A stretch of DNA of 64,000 bases from Polytrichum commune (lineage: Eukaryota > Streptophyta > Polytrichopsida > Polytrichales > Polytrichaceae): NCBI GenBank assembly GCA_950295325.1, contig OX485803.1, positions 45,337,554 to 45,401,553 on the forward strand. Reading direction: 5' to 3'. The notes under the pieces were generated by a model. That model worked only from the letters and a program-made list of their open reading frames with translations. It ran no database searches and had not been told where the DNA came from. A program made the translations under genes and the position numbers. Shown here piece after piece: positions 47,455-57,408 of this stretch (its first letter is position 1; each line of letters opens with the position of its first letter).

Positions 47455-49527
47455 ATGCCGGAAGCGTGGGAAGAGGAACAGAGGGAACCCATCCTGATTC
47501 CGCTCAAAGCCCTCACCCCTGCAATTCCGAGGGATGATAGGGAGCTGCAGGAGCTCGCGGAAGATCTCCGGGTCATGGGCTGTGCTGGGCTGCTCTCCAA
47601 ACCCTGGAACCTTAGAGCGGAAGATACCCTCCGTGAGTTTAAGTACGAGAGAGGCAATCAGTGGCTAGGCACGAAGAGGAGGGATCCGGAAAATTGGACT
47701 CCGGATACCTGGAACAGGGTCTACGGGTTTCCCAGGGGGATTGCAGAAGGGTGGGCCGGCCGCCGCGACGGCCTATTCGCCGGGAAGTTCAGAGGGGACG
47801 CGGATCCAAAGGACGGATTCCACCCTGGGAACTGCCGGAATCTTAGGGAGCGGAGAGTGTTGGAGTTTCTCCTGCCCATTCTCAATCCGGACAAGCCGAA
47901 GTGGATTAGCCTCACCATGGCTAACACACTGTTTGGTGCAATGTCCGGAGTCCGGCCGGTGAATTGGGGCCTGATCATCCAGGAGATAGTCGGACGGGCC
48001 CTCCCCCACATCGGCCGGAAACCCTCCTTTCTCTCCCCCTTCATTTTGCACCTCTACCAGCATTTCGACTGCATCTTAGCGGAGGAGGAGGACCTGCTAA
48101 CGATAGCGGCGGACGAGGTCACCTACAAGCTACTCCCGGAACCCGGAGACCTCGAGACGGAGACTTCCAGCGACCCAATCATTCCGGAAGCACCTCCCTC
48201 TTCACCCGGAAGCCCGCCGCCCACCATCTCAAGGCCACTCTCTCCCCCTCCTCCTCATCATCATCCGGAACCCGGACCCAGCCGGGAGACCACATGGCGG
48301 AATGTGGATCTATCCGCTTGGGACTTTCCGGAGAATCCCTTCAAACGGGTCCAGGAAGGGATGGAGGACCTGCAGAACCAGTACTACCGGATGGAACACA
48401 TCGTCCGAGGGGCGAACGAGGCTCTAGATGACTGCGGGCCTGGAAACATCCTTCGAGAATTGACAAAGAGGGCGGACAGGAAGGAGCTGGAGCAGGTCAG
48501 GACGGAGAACGCCCATCTCACCGTGCAGGTAGCGGCCATGACTCAGGAGCTGAGTCAGAAGAGCGAAGAGATCCGGAAGTACCACGCAGAGCAGGCAGTG
48601 CTCTTCAGCCGGATCCGGGAGTTGGTGGGGCATCCAGCGGAGATCGTCAACAAGGCGCATCTCTACAACCGGATGATGGAGTCCGGAGAGCCCGCTTCCG
48701 CCAGGCATATTCTTCCCATCCTCGTGAAGTACTCACGGACGATGAAGGACCTCCTTGCGGAAATCCAGAGGGTGGTTCCACCAAGCGGAACACCCCGGCG
48801 GGTACTCTATCCGGGTCCGCCTGGGTCACCAACCGGAACCCTCTATGAGGTAGTTGGTGAAGTGGCCCTGGTGCAGAATCCGCCGACGTCTGCGGGACCC
48901 AGCCAGCAGGGAGGCGGCTCGCAGCCGACTAATTCCAGGAGGGCTCCGGAACAGGTCCGTTCTCCCCAGGTGAGGAGGAAGAGTACCGGGTCGGTCCGAT
49001 CCGGGAGAGGCCAGTCCCCGGTTCCACGAAAGTCGGATCGATCCCGGACTCCGGATAGGGCTAGGACGCCGATCCGGCACCAGGCTTCTGATCGGGAGGC
49101 AACTCCGAGTAGGGGCAAAGCCCCTATGACCCAAGCCTCGCCATCGTCTCCTCCGGACTACCAAATGGTCAGTCCCTTTCCTCCGCCACCCTCAAGGGCG
49201 GCCTCCAACCGGGATCCGCGGACGGCTTCGATCTCGGGCGGACGGAATCCGGAACAGGGCACCGGAAGCGATCCTTCTCCGATCCGGAGCCTCCGGATGG
49301 GGGCAGTTTCCGAAACCCCAGGGACAGTTTCCGGAACACCAGGGACCGGGACACCGCGGACCGAGAGAGTAGCGGATTCGGAGGACAAGGTTGCCCTGTC
49401 TCCGAACATGAGGAGGATGCTCACGCGGCTGCAGAAGGCATCGCTGGGAGGGGGCTCATCCGCCGTCAACGGGTTAGGCAGTCACTCAAAGGAGGGATCG
49501 GCTCCGAAGAAGCACCGCTCTTCTTAG
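47455..49527 (+). CDS. 690-aa gag-like protein of the TCCGGA-rich element
   Basis: Open from ATG 47,455 to TAG 49,527. The N-terminal 235 residues form a Trp-rich globular region (WLGTKRRDPENWTPDTW, FPRGIAEGWAG, then NTLFGAMSGVRPVNWGLII) whose layout recalls the plant-specific 'putative plant transposon protein' domain. Residues 236-280 are Pro-rich. Residues 285-430 are helical with a coiled coil (EQVRTENAHLTVQVAAMTQE). The last 220 residues are a basic Ser/Pro/Arg-rich tail (RKSDRSRTPDRARTPIR) suited to nucleic-acid binding. No protease, RT or integrase is present. The intact frame and strong codon pattern (many TCC-GGA, CCG-GAA) suggest recent activity or constraint. Function is not established. 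Confidence 0.65.
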   Translation: MPEAWEEEQREPILIPLKALTPAIPRDDRELQELAEDLRVMGCAGLLSKPWNLRAEDTLREFKYERGNQWLGTKRRDPENWTPDTWNRVYGFPRGIAEGWAGRRDGLFAGKFRGDADPKDGFHPGNCRNLRERRVLEFLLPILNPDKPKWISLTMANTLFGAMSGVRPVNWGLIIQEIVGRALPHIGRKPSFLSPFILHLYQHFDCILAEEEDLLTIAADEVTYKLLPEPGDLETETSSDPIIPEAPPSSPGSPPPTISRPLSPPPPHHHPEPGPSRETTWRNVDLSAWDFPENPFKRVQEGMEDLQNQYYRMEHIVRGANEALDDCGPGNILRELTKRADRKELEQVRTENAHLTVQVAAMTQELSQKSEEIRKYHAEQAVLFSRIRELVGHPAEIVNKAHLYNRMMESGEPASARHILPILVKYSRTMKDLLAEIQRVVPPSGTPRRVLYPGPPGSPTGTLYEVVGEVALVQNPPTSAGPSQQGGGSQPTNSRRAPEQVRSPQVRRKSTGSVRSGRGQSPVPRKSDRSRTPDRARTPIRHQASDREATPSRGKAPMTQASPSSPPDYQMVSPFPPPPSRAASNRDPRTASISGGRNPEQGTGSDPSPIRSLRMGAVSETPGTVSGTPGTGTPRTERVADSEDKVALSPNMRRMLTRLQKASLGGGSSAVNGLGSHSKEGSAPKKHRSS

Positions 49528-49977
49528 TTAGGAGAGTAGCTAGATTAGTTAGGCAGAATAGAGGTAGGTAGGTAGGACTTAGGAGTTTTTGAAGATGAGT
49601 AATAAAATTTTCCCTTGGGTGTGTCAGCGGAAAATCCGGATCTTGATCCGGGAAATCCGGGAGACCGGGGGTAGTTAGGGTTTTCCTTAGCGGCGGCCGC
49701 TTGGGCTGCCGCCCTCGGTTTAGGGATTTTAGGGCCTCTACTTAAGGCTGAATAAGGAGTTGGGGAGGGGTTCCTTCTCCATTGTTGTATTGTGATTACT
49801 CCTACTCTGAATAAATGCCTTAGTTCCTCACTCCTTGACTTCTCTTTAATGATGTTTGTGTGAACGATCCGGAGAGTGTTAGCGGAGGAGAAAGAGGGCA
49901 TGAGGGATAGGAGTTCCGGATAGGACATGAGAGAGGAGACCCGGATCAGATCCGGTTATTGCCTTGTAGATCCTCTC

Positions 49978-50165
49978 TGAGTGTAGTGGGAGGGAAACCT
50001 CACTAATCCGGTGGGTTGGGTAACGTCTAGGTGGGATAGCCGCTGGGAAGATTGGGTGAGATCCGGAAGGGATCCGGACTTACGCCAATCTGATCTTCTG
50101 AAGAGGTCCCACCGCCCTTAGACGGACCTATCCGGATGGTGGTACGGATCGCCCAGTTAGCTCAG
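49978..50165 (+). repeat. Direct repeat in the 3' region of the TCCGGA-rich element, unit 1
   Basis: Aligns with 52,576-52,750 (GAGTGTAGT.GGAGG, GGGTAAC, GATCTTC.GAAGAGGT, GGTACGG). Without the 2.3-kb insertion the two units would lie nearly in tandem. Confidence 0.7.
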
Positions 50166-50704
50166 ATTTAGTAGAATCCAAGGTAGAGGTAACCGGACAG
50201 ATCCGTCGGAAGGAGAAGGGAAGGTCCGGATCAGTAAGGATTCCGGATTGGAGGCCACCTCACGGGGGGGTGACTATCGGAATTTTAGAAACCACGTGAG
50301 ATAAAAAAATAGGGTCAATTTAATTCATTGAGGGTAAAATTTATAACTTCGTTAGATCTACCATAGCTTTGGAAATATGTCCCATACATGATTATATATA
50401 AAATAGGGCGGTGAATAATTCCTCCATTTTAGTAATCAGTAGAAAAAAAATAGGATTATAGATATTGGATCCCCCCAAATGTGTGTAGTAGAATCAATAG
50501 AATAATTATGGGTTTGACTACTTGGATGAAGAATTGTGTAAATTTTGTCCAAATTTGAATGAAAAGTGTTAGTATGGAGGGAAAATGTTGTGGATTTTTT
50601 TGGGGGAAGGAACATTGTGACTTCTCAACGGCCCTTGGGTTGGCTTAGGGTTTGGACAAGCATAGTGGCGTGAAGGCGTTGAAGTGTTTGGGTAGGGTCT
50701 TGGG

Positions 50705-51172
50705 ATGGATTGTGGAGTGTATTTTATGCAGAGAAGTACGACAACTATCTCATCTACAGTTAAATCAGTTGTTAGAAGGACTAGGGGAAATCCTTCCAAA
50801 AATCTGCAACCTACGTGTGTCCTCAATGGAGTTGACCGGGGCACATGGTGTATAGGACGAGTTCAGAAAATGAGACGAAAGGTAGGTACAAGGTGGGGCA
50901 GTTGCAGACATCCTGTTGATCTTCTTAATCGGGAGGTAAACAAAGGTTAAAAAACAAATATTGTCGGATCTAGTTTTATGGTCTATCTTAATTATTTTTG
51001 AAAAGTCCCCGGACACTTTAAATTCAAATATGACCACTCAGATTCTATTTGGGTTGATGTAGATAGCATAATTTGCACAGTGACTATGTCATTTGATGTA
51101 GAGAGGGATGTCTTTGAGCTTGATCCGGTTGATGGGAACTCCTTGAATGAATTTGCTGAAAAGTCAACATGA
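50705..51172 (+). pseudogene. C-terminal transposase fragment, homologous to the inner element's transposase
   Basis: RRTRGNPSKNLQP...GVDRGTWCIGRVQKMRRKVG is matched in the 44.4-45.4 kb gene by KRTRANLLKEG...GGDEGKWMLGGVLKIRRQSG. HFKFKYDHSDSIWVDVDSII...DPVDGNSLNEFAEKST matches RFKFKYEYTNCFWIDVEAII...DHVDGMALDEFVARQT. A stop and frameshift lie between the two blocks (50,950-51,010). The end of the protein, including the stop (51,170-51,172), is preserved. Confidence 0.85.
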
Positions 51173-52500
51173 AATTAATAGTGATGTAAGATATTATTTG
51201 TTACTCCATATCCATATCACAAAATGACTAATGTTCTTTCTAGTGTACAAATCATGCATGATTGTTATGGAATTTGTTTTCTAAGTTAGTAGGTGTTATT
51301 TAATCTATGAAACTCTCTTGCTTCATTCAAAGATATCGTTTATCAATGAGCATTGGATGGTTGAAGTGATAAACATGTACTAAACTTTTCAAATGCATGA
51401 AGATGATGAGTTGATTTTCAATCCAATTTCGGAGGAAGCTAGGTATTATGCTTTCCTAAACCTTGAATTTGCACATTTTCTTGTTGTTTGGTCTTGTATA
51501 GATTTCTGAATGAACATGTTCAATTCTCTAATTCAAAAAACCTAGTTTTCAAGCCATGAAATTATGAGAATTAAGATTGGAATGTAGTTCATTCTTCATA
51601 AATTTTTGTTATTAGTTTTACTTGTCTTGCTAGTAGTGTCTAATATGCCAACATTCTATTCATTACCTTTTTGCTACAACAACCTTTTGTAGATGATCGA
51701 TGATGCGCTACAACATTTGGCACCTCACCATGGTAGACTCAGAGGATTGTGCTTTGCCTTGGAGGATACGTGATGGAGTGGCTGGAGACTTCGAAGGTTG
51801 CCCGCCTCATGCCAACAATTAGTTTTAGTTATTTGTCATCATTGGTGTTAAACCTCTCTAAAATATTTTGTCTTATCATGACATTGTAGAGGATATCGAT
51901 ATGTACCTTGACATGTATCGGAGGGTGCATAATTATATCCTAACCCTTCACATTGTAAATAGTTGGTACAAGGTTGAATGTGTTTGTGAACACAATTAAA
52001 GTAAATGTTTTCAATTTTTGTATTTGGTTTTTTCAATTGAATGCAATCTTTTGTTTTGGAGTAGATAATTATGCAAAATTTCATGTCTTATGACAATTGA
52101 TTATAATTCTTGTTTTGTTCTATCCGTGTTTACAACTTGTCTATGTTAGCTTGTACATTTTGTTATCTTCATGTTCATTGGTAATCTTTTAACTAAACTC
52201 CAAGTGTTATTGGTTGTGTTTTGAATGGCATTTTGAACGCTTTAGCATTGGTATAACTAATTGAAACCGATTAAATGATAAGATGGATGGTGTGGAACGT
52301 TTGTTGCTCACATAGTTGATTTTGCAATGCTATAGTATTCCGTTCATTATTTGGTACTTGTACGATTTATAAAAAAGATATGATGCCAAAAATTGGTCTC
52401 TCTAAAAATTTACAAATAAACATAGGGTGCTTAAAAATATGTCAAAGTAACTTTATATCTACAAATAGGGAGGGAAAAAATACCGAGAGGTGCATAAATA
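51173..52500. other. Non-coding remainder of the 2.3-kb transposon
   Basis: AT-rich, no coding recognised. The last 70 bp contain the subterminal GGGGTATTTAAT motif also seen inside the left end of the 16-kb element (43,53x). Confidence 0.5.
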
Positions 52501-52575
52501 TCCCCCCATTAAATACCCCATTATCGCACGTGGTTACAAAATGTAAGGGGGTGTGACCCCCCCGTGGGCCACCTC

Positions 52576-52750
52576 CGGAGTGTAGTAGGAGGAGATCCTC
52601 ATTGTTCCGGATGTCCGGGTAACATCCCGGTGAGACAGCCGTGGGAGAGACTAGGCAAAGGTCCAGAAGGAATCTGGACTTAACTGATCTTCCGAAGAGG
52701 TATCATCACTGGTGAACGGGACAATCCGGAAAGTGGTACGGGTCACCTAC
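52576..52750 (+). repeat. Direct repeat in the 3' region of the TCCGGA-rich element, unit 2
   Basis: Partner of 49,978-50,165; see there. Confidence 0.7.
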
Positions 52751-53226
52751 TCATCCCGTCGAGTCAGATCTCCGCTCGGAATCCGGACTCCTCTGGTCAC
52801 TATGGTCCCAAGAAACAATCCGGATCTCTCTGCGTGACCTGCCAAGACGGACCTGATCAATCCGGATTGGTTGTGAGGGAGTTTCCGGATTCCAATCTTA
52901 TCAAGGACGTCTTCACCAGAAGAAACCACCTATTCTAGAGGGTCGAAGGTATAGGGGTGAGTAAGCATTATAATTAGTATCTAGAGGTCCAATCCGGAAA
53001 GGCACACTCCGGAAAAAGGTTAAGAGTGTCCCCAAAGACCAAAAGTCTGGGAACTAGGGTTTCCGGAAATTTGGCTAAGGAAGAGGAAATAAGCAGGTAC
53101 GGAAAGTTCTAGCCCTCCTACACTTCACAAAATCCCTGGACGATACTAGGGTCATCCGGACAGACCGGATTAGGCACTTAAAACCGCCAATCCGGATATG
53201 TTGGTGTTCGCGTGCTCCCACAAATT

Positions 53227-54800
53227 GGACCTATGATTCCGTGGGCAGCTTTTGCCTCTCGGTAAATTTCTGCCACAGACTTAAATATAGACGCATGCTC
53301 ACCAAGTACAAATTGTACCCCCTTTCTATTATCCCTTTTTACTGTGGACAACGTGGGGCTAGCAAAGTTCAAACTAAACAAGTCTACCATCGTACGCCCC
53401 CCATAAATCTTCATAGCTTGAGCAAACAACTTGTTGTTAGTAGAAAATCAATACCCAATTTTCTTACAATTCAAGTTCCTAGCCACATCTTTCATAAAAT
53501 CCCACAAAGCAGGCCTACCACCAAATGCACCTAAACGATGTGCTGCTATAATATTAGTACAAAACTTTAGAACATTATGATCCTGAGACGCCATTTTGGA
53601 TGCTTCTCTAAGTGTCGGTCTCTTCACCTTTAGCTGGACAATTCGTTGCTTTGCAGCCCAATGACACATTTGTTCTAAGTGCCATTTCTTAGACAGTTCT
53701 TGACTATGACCGTGGAGTTCCCCTTGCGTCAAATAACCGAATCGCCTACCTAGACTAGTACATCTGCTCCCCCTTTTCACTAAAGATCTATCCTCTCTAA
53801 CTACCCTCATTTGGAAATCCTTGTCCTGCGGTATTCTAGCACAAACTGAACAAGTCAAGTTTGGGAAGGGTTCACCAGAGCTTGAAAATCAAGCATATTC
53901 TCTATGACGGAAGGCTCCACAGATTTCTTTCAACTCACCTTCAACCCTCACTGTACATTTCAAGTTGGGTTCGGGATACCACTGGGAGCCAACGTGGGAA
54001 TCATTCAACAAACCTCCAATAGCATACGACTTCCCACTGTACAAACAATGAGCATCTCGAAACCCACAACAAAAGAGTGCAATTAAATTAGTTTGAGATA
54101 TAGAATTATTCTCACCTGGCTGGCAATTGCTCCCGGAGTTACTGAATCCAAAGTTGTGCAAGTCCTTCTCATTGTGGGTATTCGTGGTTGAAGATGTTTT
54201 GCTGCTAGGTCGACCCTTCTTCCCAGATAGCAAGGCAAACGTCCCGGATTTTGCTTTGGCCGATTCCTCTATTGCCATCGCATGCTTTGTTCTTCCAAGA
54301 TGACTTCGTAGGTTAGCCTCCAAGTTTTTCTTCGGTGGGCAAAAGCTGCAGCAAGTCCCACAAAAGTGGCATCGTACCTTGTACCAGAACTCTTCAAATC
54401 ATCCGCATTAGGGTCTCCAACGTGGTGAAATGGCTCCTTCCCTCCTCCAGCTACAACCTCCCTGTTCACCATTTGCAAAATCTGAAGGCCATCGCGCACT
54501 GTTTTTTTGTGATCACTGATTGTCATCACAATCGGCCAAGTCTTTGTTGAAAGGGATTGTGGGTGATCGCTGAAATTAACCCCTTTCCTTCGGCACCAAT
54601 TTCGAACATGTTGGTTGCTTAGGAGGTGGCTTTTCCTGAAATTGGAAAAAAGGTTGTTGATCGTGATCTTGGAATGATCTCCAGAACTCCCTCCGCAATC
54701 TTTACTGCTGTGGGGCCAAACCCCCCACCCTTAAGCGTCCGTAGTCCGAGTAGTGGGTTTGGGCTCACATTCCTCCGCGGTATTGGATTTGGACTTGGAT
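53227..54800 (-). pseudogene. Transposase gene of the inner element, zinc-finger and central part
   Basis: Minus-strand pieces in order: NNLFSNFRKSHLLSNQHVRNW..., ISDHKKTVRDGLQILQMVNRE, a one-base shift near 54,380, then VRCHFCGTCCSFCPP with RSHLGRTKH (a C2H2-type finger). These are followed by a Ser/Lys-rich linker, CTVRVEGELKEICGAFRHRE, LTCSVCARIPQDKDFQMRVV, AAHRLGAFGGRPALWDFMKD and FASPTLSTVKRDNRKGVQF. It ends at HGIIGPI where the 6.4-kb element is inserted. Possible introns (for example 53,880-53,890 and 54,060-54,120) and real disruptions cannot be told apart without a second copy. Confidence 0.65.
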
Positions 54801-54911
54801 GAGTCCATAGTGCAAGGTTCACCCTTCAAGTGGTCTTGGATTTAACTGGAATTTCACTTTTAACAACTCAATGTACGATTTCAATACGTATGTGGAGAAT
54901 GCACAAGTTAA

Positions 54912-55124
54912 CTATGTTATTTTAACCTCCTTATGCTCGGGTGCTATTTTGTCTTTGTTTGCTTCTAACGTCCATCCGGCTGCTTTAGCTACACAAGCCC
55001 TTAAGGATATCCCTCTCCTAAATGGAGTCCGTGCCGTTGACTCTATACTACCACTTGAACTATCACTTGTGTATTCCGTATCGCTACTATAAGAGGTCTC
55101 ACTTGGTGTCTCCATACCGTACAT
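54912..55124 (-). pseudogene. Possible further exon of the transposase gene
   Basis: 70-codon frame with an acidic Ser-rich start (SETSYSSDTEYTSDSSSGS) and then RACVAKAAGWTLEANKDKIA. It has plausible protein character and lies in line with the other minus-strand exons, but has no recognisable domain. Confidence 0.35.
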
Positions 55125-55399
55125 AAGCCTTTAAGTATTAAGAAATACTTATGTGACTTATGTCAATCTCTCCCTCGCACCTTTGGTCTTTGCTTCCTTT
55201 GTCTTGCCATCGCGAGAGTGCTCCACATTCTCCATTAAGTTGTGCACGTGGTTTATTTTTAAAGAGAGGATGCAAGTGTAAAAAAAAAACACTATTCTCT
55301 ATAGTCAATCTCAAATACATTTACTTGTGAAAGCCACACATAACACTAACTAGCATAATGTAACTAACTACTTGTCTATGAGCTAATTAGGTAGGCTAT

Positions 55400-55605
55400 C
55401 TACTAAGCTCCTTCATGAACCCATCTCTTTACTTTCTAATTTCATGAACCCAGCTCCTTCATAAACCCAGCTTCTTAGCTTCTAACTAAACAAACCCAGC
55501 TCCTTCATAAACCCAACTCCTTCATGAACCCAGCTCCTTAGCTTCTAACTAAACAAACCCAGCTCCTTCATAAACCCAGCTCCTTCATGAACCCACAACT
55601 TTGTA
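55400..55605. repeat. Minisatellite
   Basis: Imperfect tandem copies of AACCCAGCTCCTTCATAAA/GAACCCAGCTCCTTAGCTTC, organised in a higher-order unit of about 75 bp that repeats at least twice. Confidence 0.8.
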
Positions 55606-56760
55606 GTTGTAATCCCCAACTACCTCACTAATTATTCAAGCCCTTAACTAATCTTCCTACCTAATTTCCCTAATTCTACTAACAACCCCTTTCTAATCAC
55701 ACAATTCTTCTCTAATCCTAAAATCCTAAAATCCTAGAGAGGAGAGGGGGAGAGAGAATTTCCTAACTTCACTAAGACTAACTAATCCACACAAGTATAT
55801 TTTTGCACTCATCACAACATCAAGTGCTCAACTCTTAAACATGGAACTTGCAACCACGTGTATTCAAAACATGAACTTTAAGTACCACAAATTGGAATCA
55901 TGAATTAACTTTAAAATCCTTCACGTCAACACTAATTCTACCAAGAGGTCAAGTCCTCTTCAAGGCTAACAAGCCTTGGCTCTCAAACTAAAAACTAAGC
56001 ACACACATGTGCTCCAATATGGCTTCCCACACCCACACTTATAACTCGTGGGGTGCCTTGGAGCACAAAGGAAAGAGAGGATGAGTGAGGGAAGAATGAG
56101 GGATTATATAGTAAGCTTGAGGGGGTGAGCACCCTCAAGGCTCACGATAAGCCCTTGAGATTTCCTCCTACTTAGTAGGCGCCAATCCTATCTTCTAAGT
56201 CTTCCTCCCTCAAATGATCAACAAGGATCCTAATTCGAACATTTAACTAGCCTTGGCTTTCTACCTACCACACTTTACCAAACTTGGGATGCTTCAACCC
56301 AAACTTAGCCTCCTTCGCTTTCCGCCGCCATAACTTTCTCCCCTTACTTTCCCAAATCGTCGCTCACCACTTAATTCAAACCACGATGCTTAACTCGTGA
56401 TTTGATTGGTGCTTTGAGAATTTGCTTATCCTCCACCTTGCATTCTTCCTTGGGCCTTCCCCATTAAGTGGCCATGATGAGGTGGTCCACTTGTGCGCTC
56501 CATGTGATCCTCCATTCATCCCAATTCGAATGCACTTGCCTCTTGAGTCACTTTGGTTGTCTCCATCCATTTGTACTAGCCTACTCACTAACTACTCAAT
56601 CCAAGTTCTCCTTACCTATCCTCATTCACTCAAATCCTTCCGAAGGTAAAAACACAATAACAACTCACATCCTAGCCTCTTACAACATGGTACTTCTAAG
56701 ACTAACATTTCATTCTTTTTATATTTTTGTGAAGTAACATGCTACTTCAAAGTGCATCAA
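55606..56760. other. Gene-free part of the inner transposon
   Basis: C/T-rich sequence, possibly intronic within the transposase gene. No domain recognised. Confidence 0.4.
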
Positions 56761-57408
56761 CTAACGTTTCAAGGGTCTAAGACTAAATGTGGGCACCCTT
56801 TTGGGCTCACAACTGCACTCTTCACAAAAAAATTTCACAACCCCAACCCCATCCTTATCCCACGACTTTAGGCACCACATGTGATCTTCAAGGGAGATGA
56901 GTCCCAACTCCTTCCGCAACTTTATTTCGCCTCTTTGGTATCTGTCCATAATCTCCGGGGGCACGAGAGTGGACTTTAGATGGATTTCTCCACCTGATTC
57001 ACCATGGCATGTACGCGCACCAATTTGTGAGAAGCCAACTGGATCCACAATGTGCTCTCCTAGGCTTGAATTTGGAGGCTCCTCGCTTCCCAACCCATCA
57101 ACAAGGCCTTCGATCGAATCCAAAACTACATCCTCAGGAAGACGTTGTCATTTGCAGGGAGGTTCTTCATCTTCAGATTTGATGACATAAACCGTGTCTT
57201 GGATTGTGTTTAAATGCTCCAACTCCTTATTTAAGCGGCATTTCTCCTCATCATCCCAAAAATCAAATTTCCATTGGAAGACAGTCCACTCTTCTAACCT
57301 CAATCGCAGCTTTGAATACGACTCCCCCGGATCCGCATCAATTGGCCCAACCCACTTCGGCTTATCAAATTTGTCTTGGAGGGAATACAACTTCGTCTGG
57401 TACGCCAT
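56761..57408 (-). pseudogene. Transposase gene of the inner element, N-terminal exon
   Basis: Starts at an ATG (57,406-57,408) with MAYQTKLYSLQDKFDKPKWV and runs in one frame to 56,761, interrupted by a single TGA at 57,148-57,150. It includes EEWTVFQWKFDFWDDEEKCR, PPEIMDRYQRGEIKLRKELG and a Cys-rich VVKFFCEECSCEPKRV segment that may bind zinc. This is the likely start of the transposase. It would need splicing to the exons below 55 kb. Confidence 0.55.

Larger units (their letters stand above)
50261..52566 (+). mobile_element. 2.3-kb TIR transposon with degenerate transposase tail
   Basis: Starts CACGGGGGGGTGAC and ends GTGACCCCCCCGTG (GTGTGACCCCCCCGTG in full). A CACGTG(C/A)G-ATAA block sits about 33 bp inside each end. 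It is flanked by the perfect 8-bp duplication GGCCACCT (50,253-50,260 and 52,567-52,574). Its only recognisable coding is the plus-strand transposase C-terminus at 50,705-51,172. The AT-rich body contrasts with the surrounding TCCGGA-rich DNA. Confidence 0.9.
46854..53220 (+). mobile_element. TCCGGA-rich element encoding a gag-like protein, inserted in the transposase gene
   Basis: It interrupts the minus-strand transposase gene: coding sequence stops at 53,227 and resumes at 46,853. CAAATT stands at both borders (46,848-46,853 and 53,221-53,226), a possible 6-bp target duplication. Base composition changes abruptly: both outer segments are GC-richer and packed with the hexamer TCCGGA. It carries one long ORF, a leader with AACGG motifs and a 3' region with direct repeats. 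I could not find LTRs, a TIR or a poly-A tail, so the element class is open. A gag-only (non-autonomous) retroelement is my best guess. It contains the 2.3-kb insertion at 50,261-52,566. Confidence 0.6.

Noticed and set aside
47721-49469. Several long antisense frames under the 690-aa ORF
   Set aside because: Shadows caused by GC-rich codon composition; the sense frame has the protein-like domain layout.
46854-53220. LTR retrotransposon with flanking LTRs
   Set aside because: I compared the first and last few hundred bases and found no direct terminal repeat, TG...CA ends, primer-binding site or polymerase domains.
55400-55605. CRISPR-like or tandem array of interest
   Set aside because: The units are contiguous and imperfect without unique spacers; an ordinary minisatellite.
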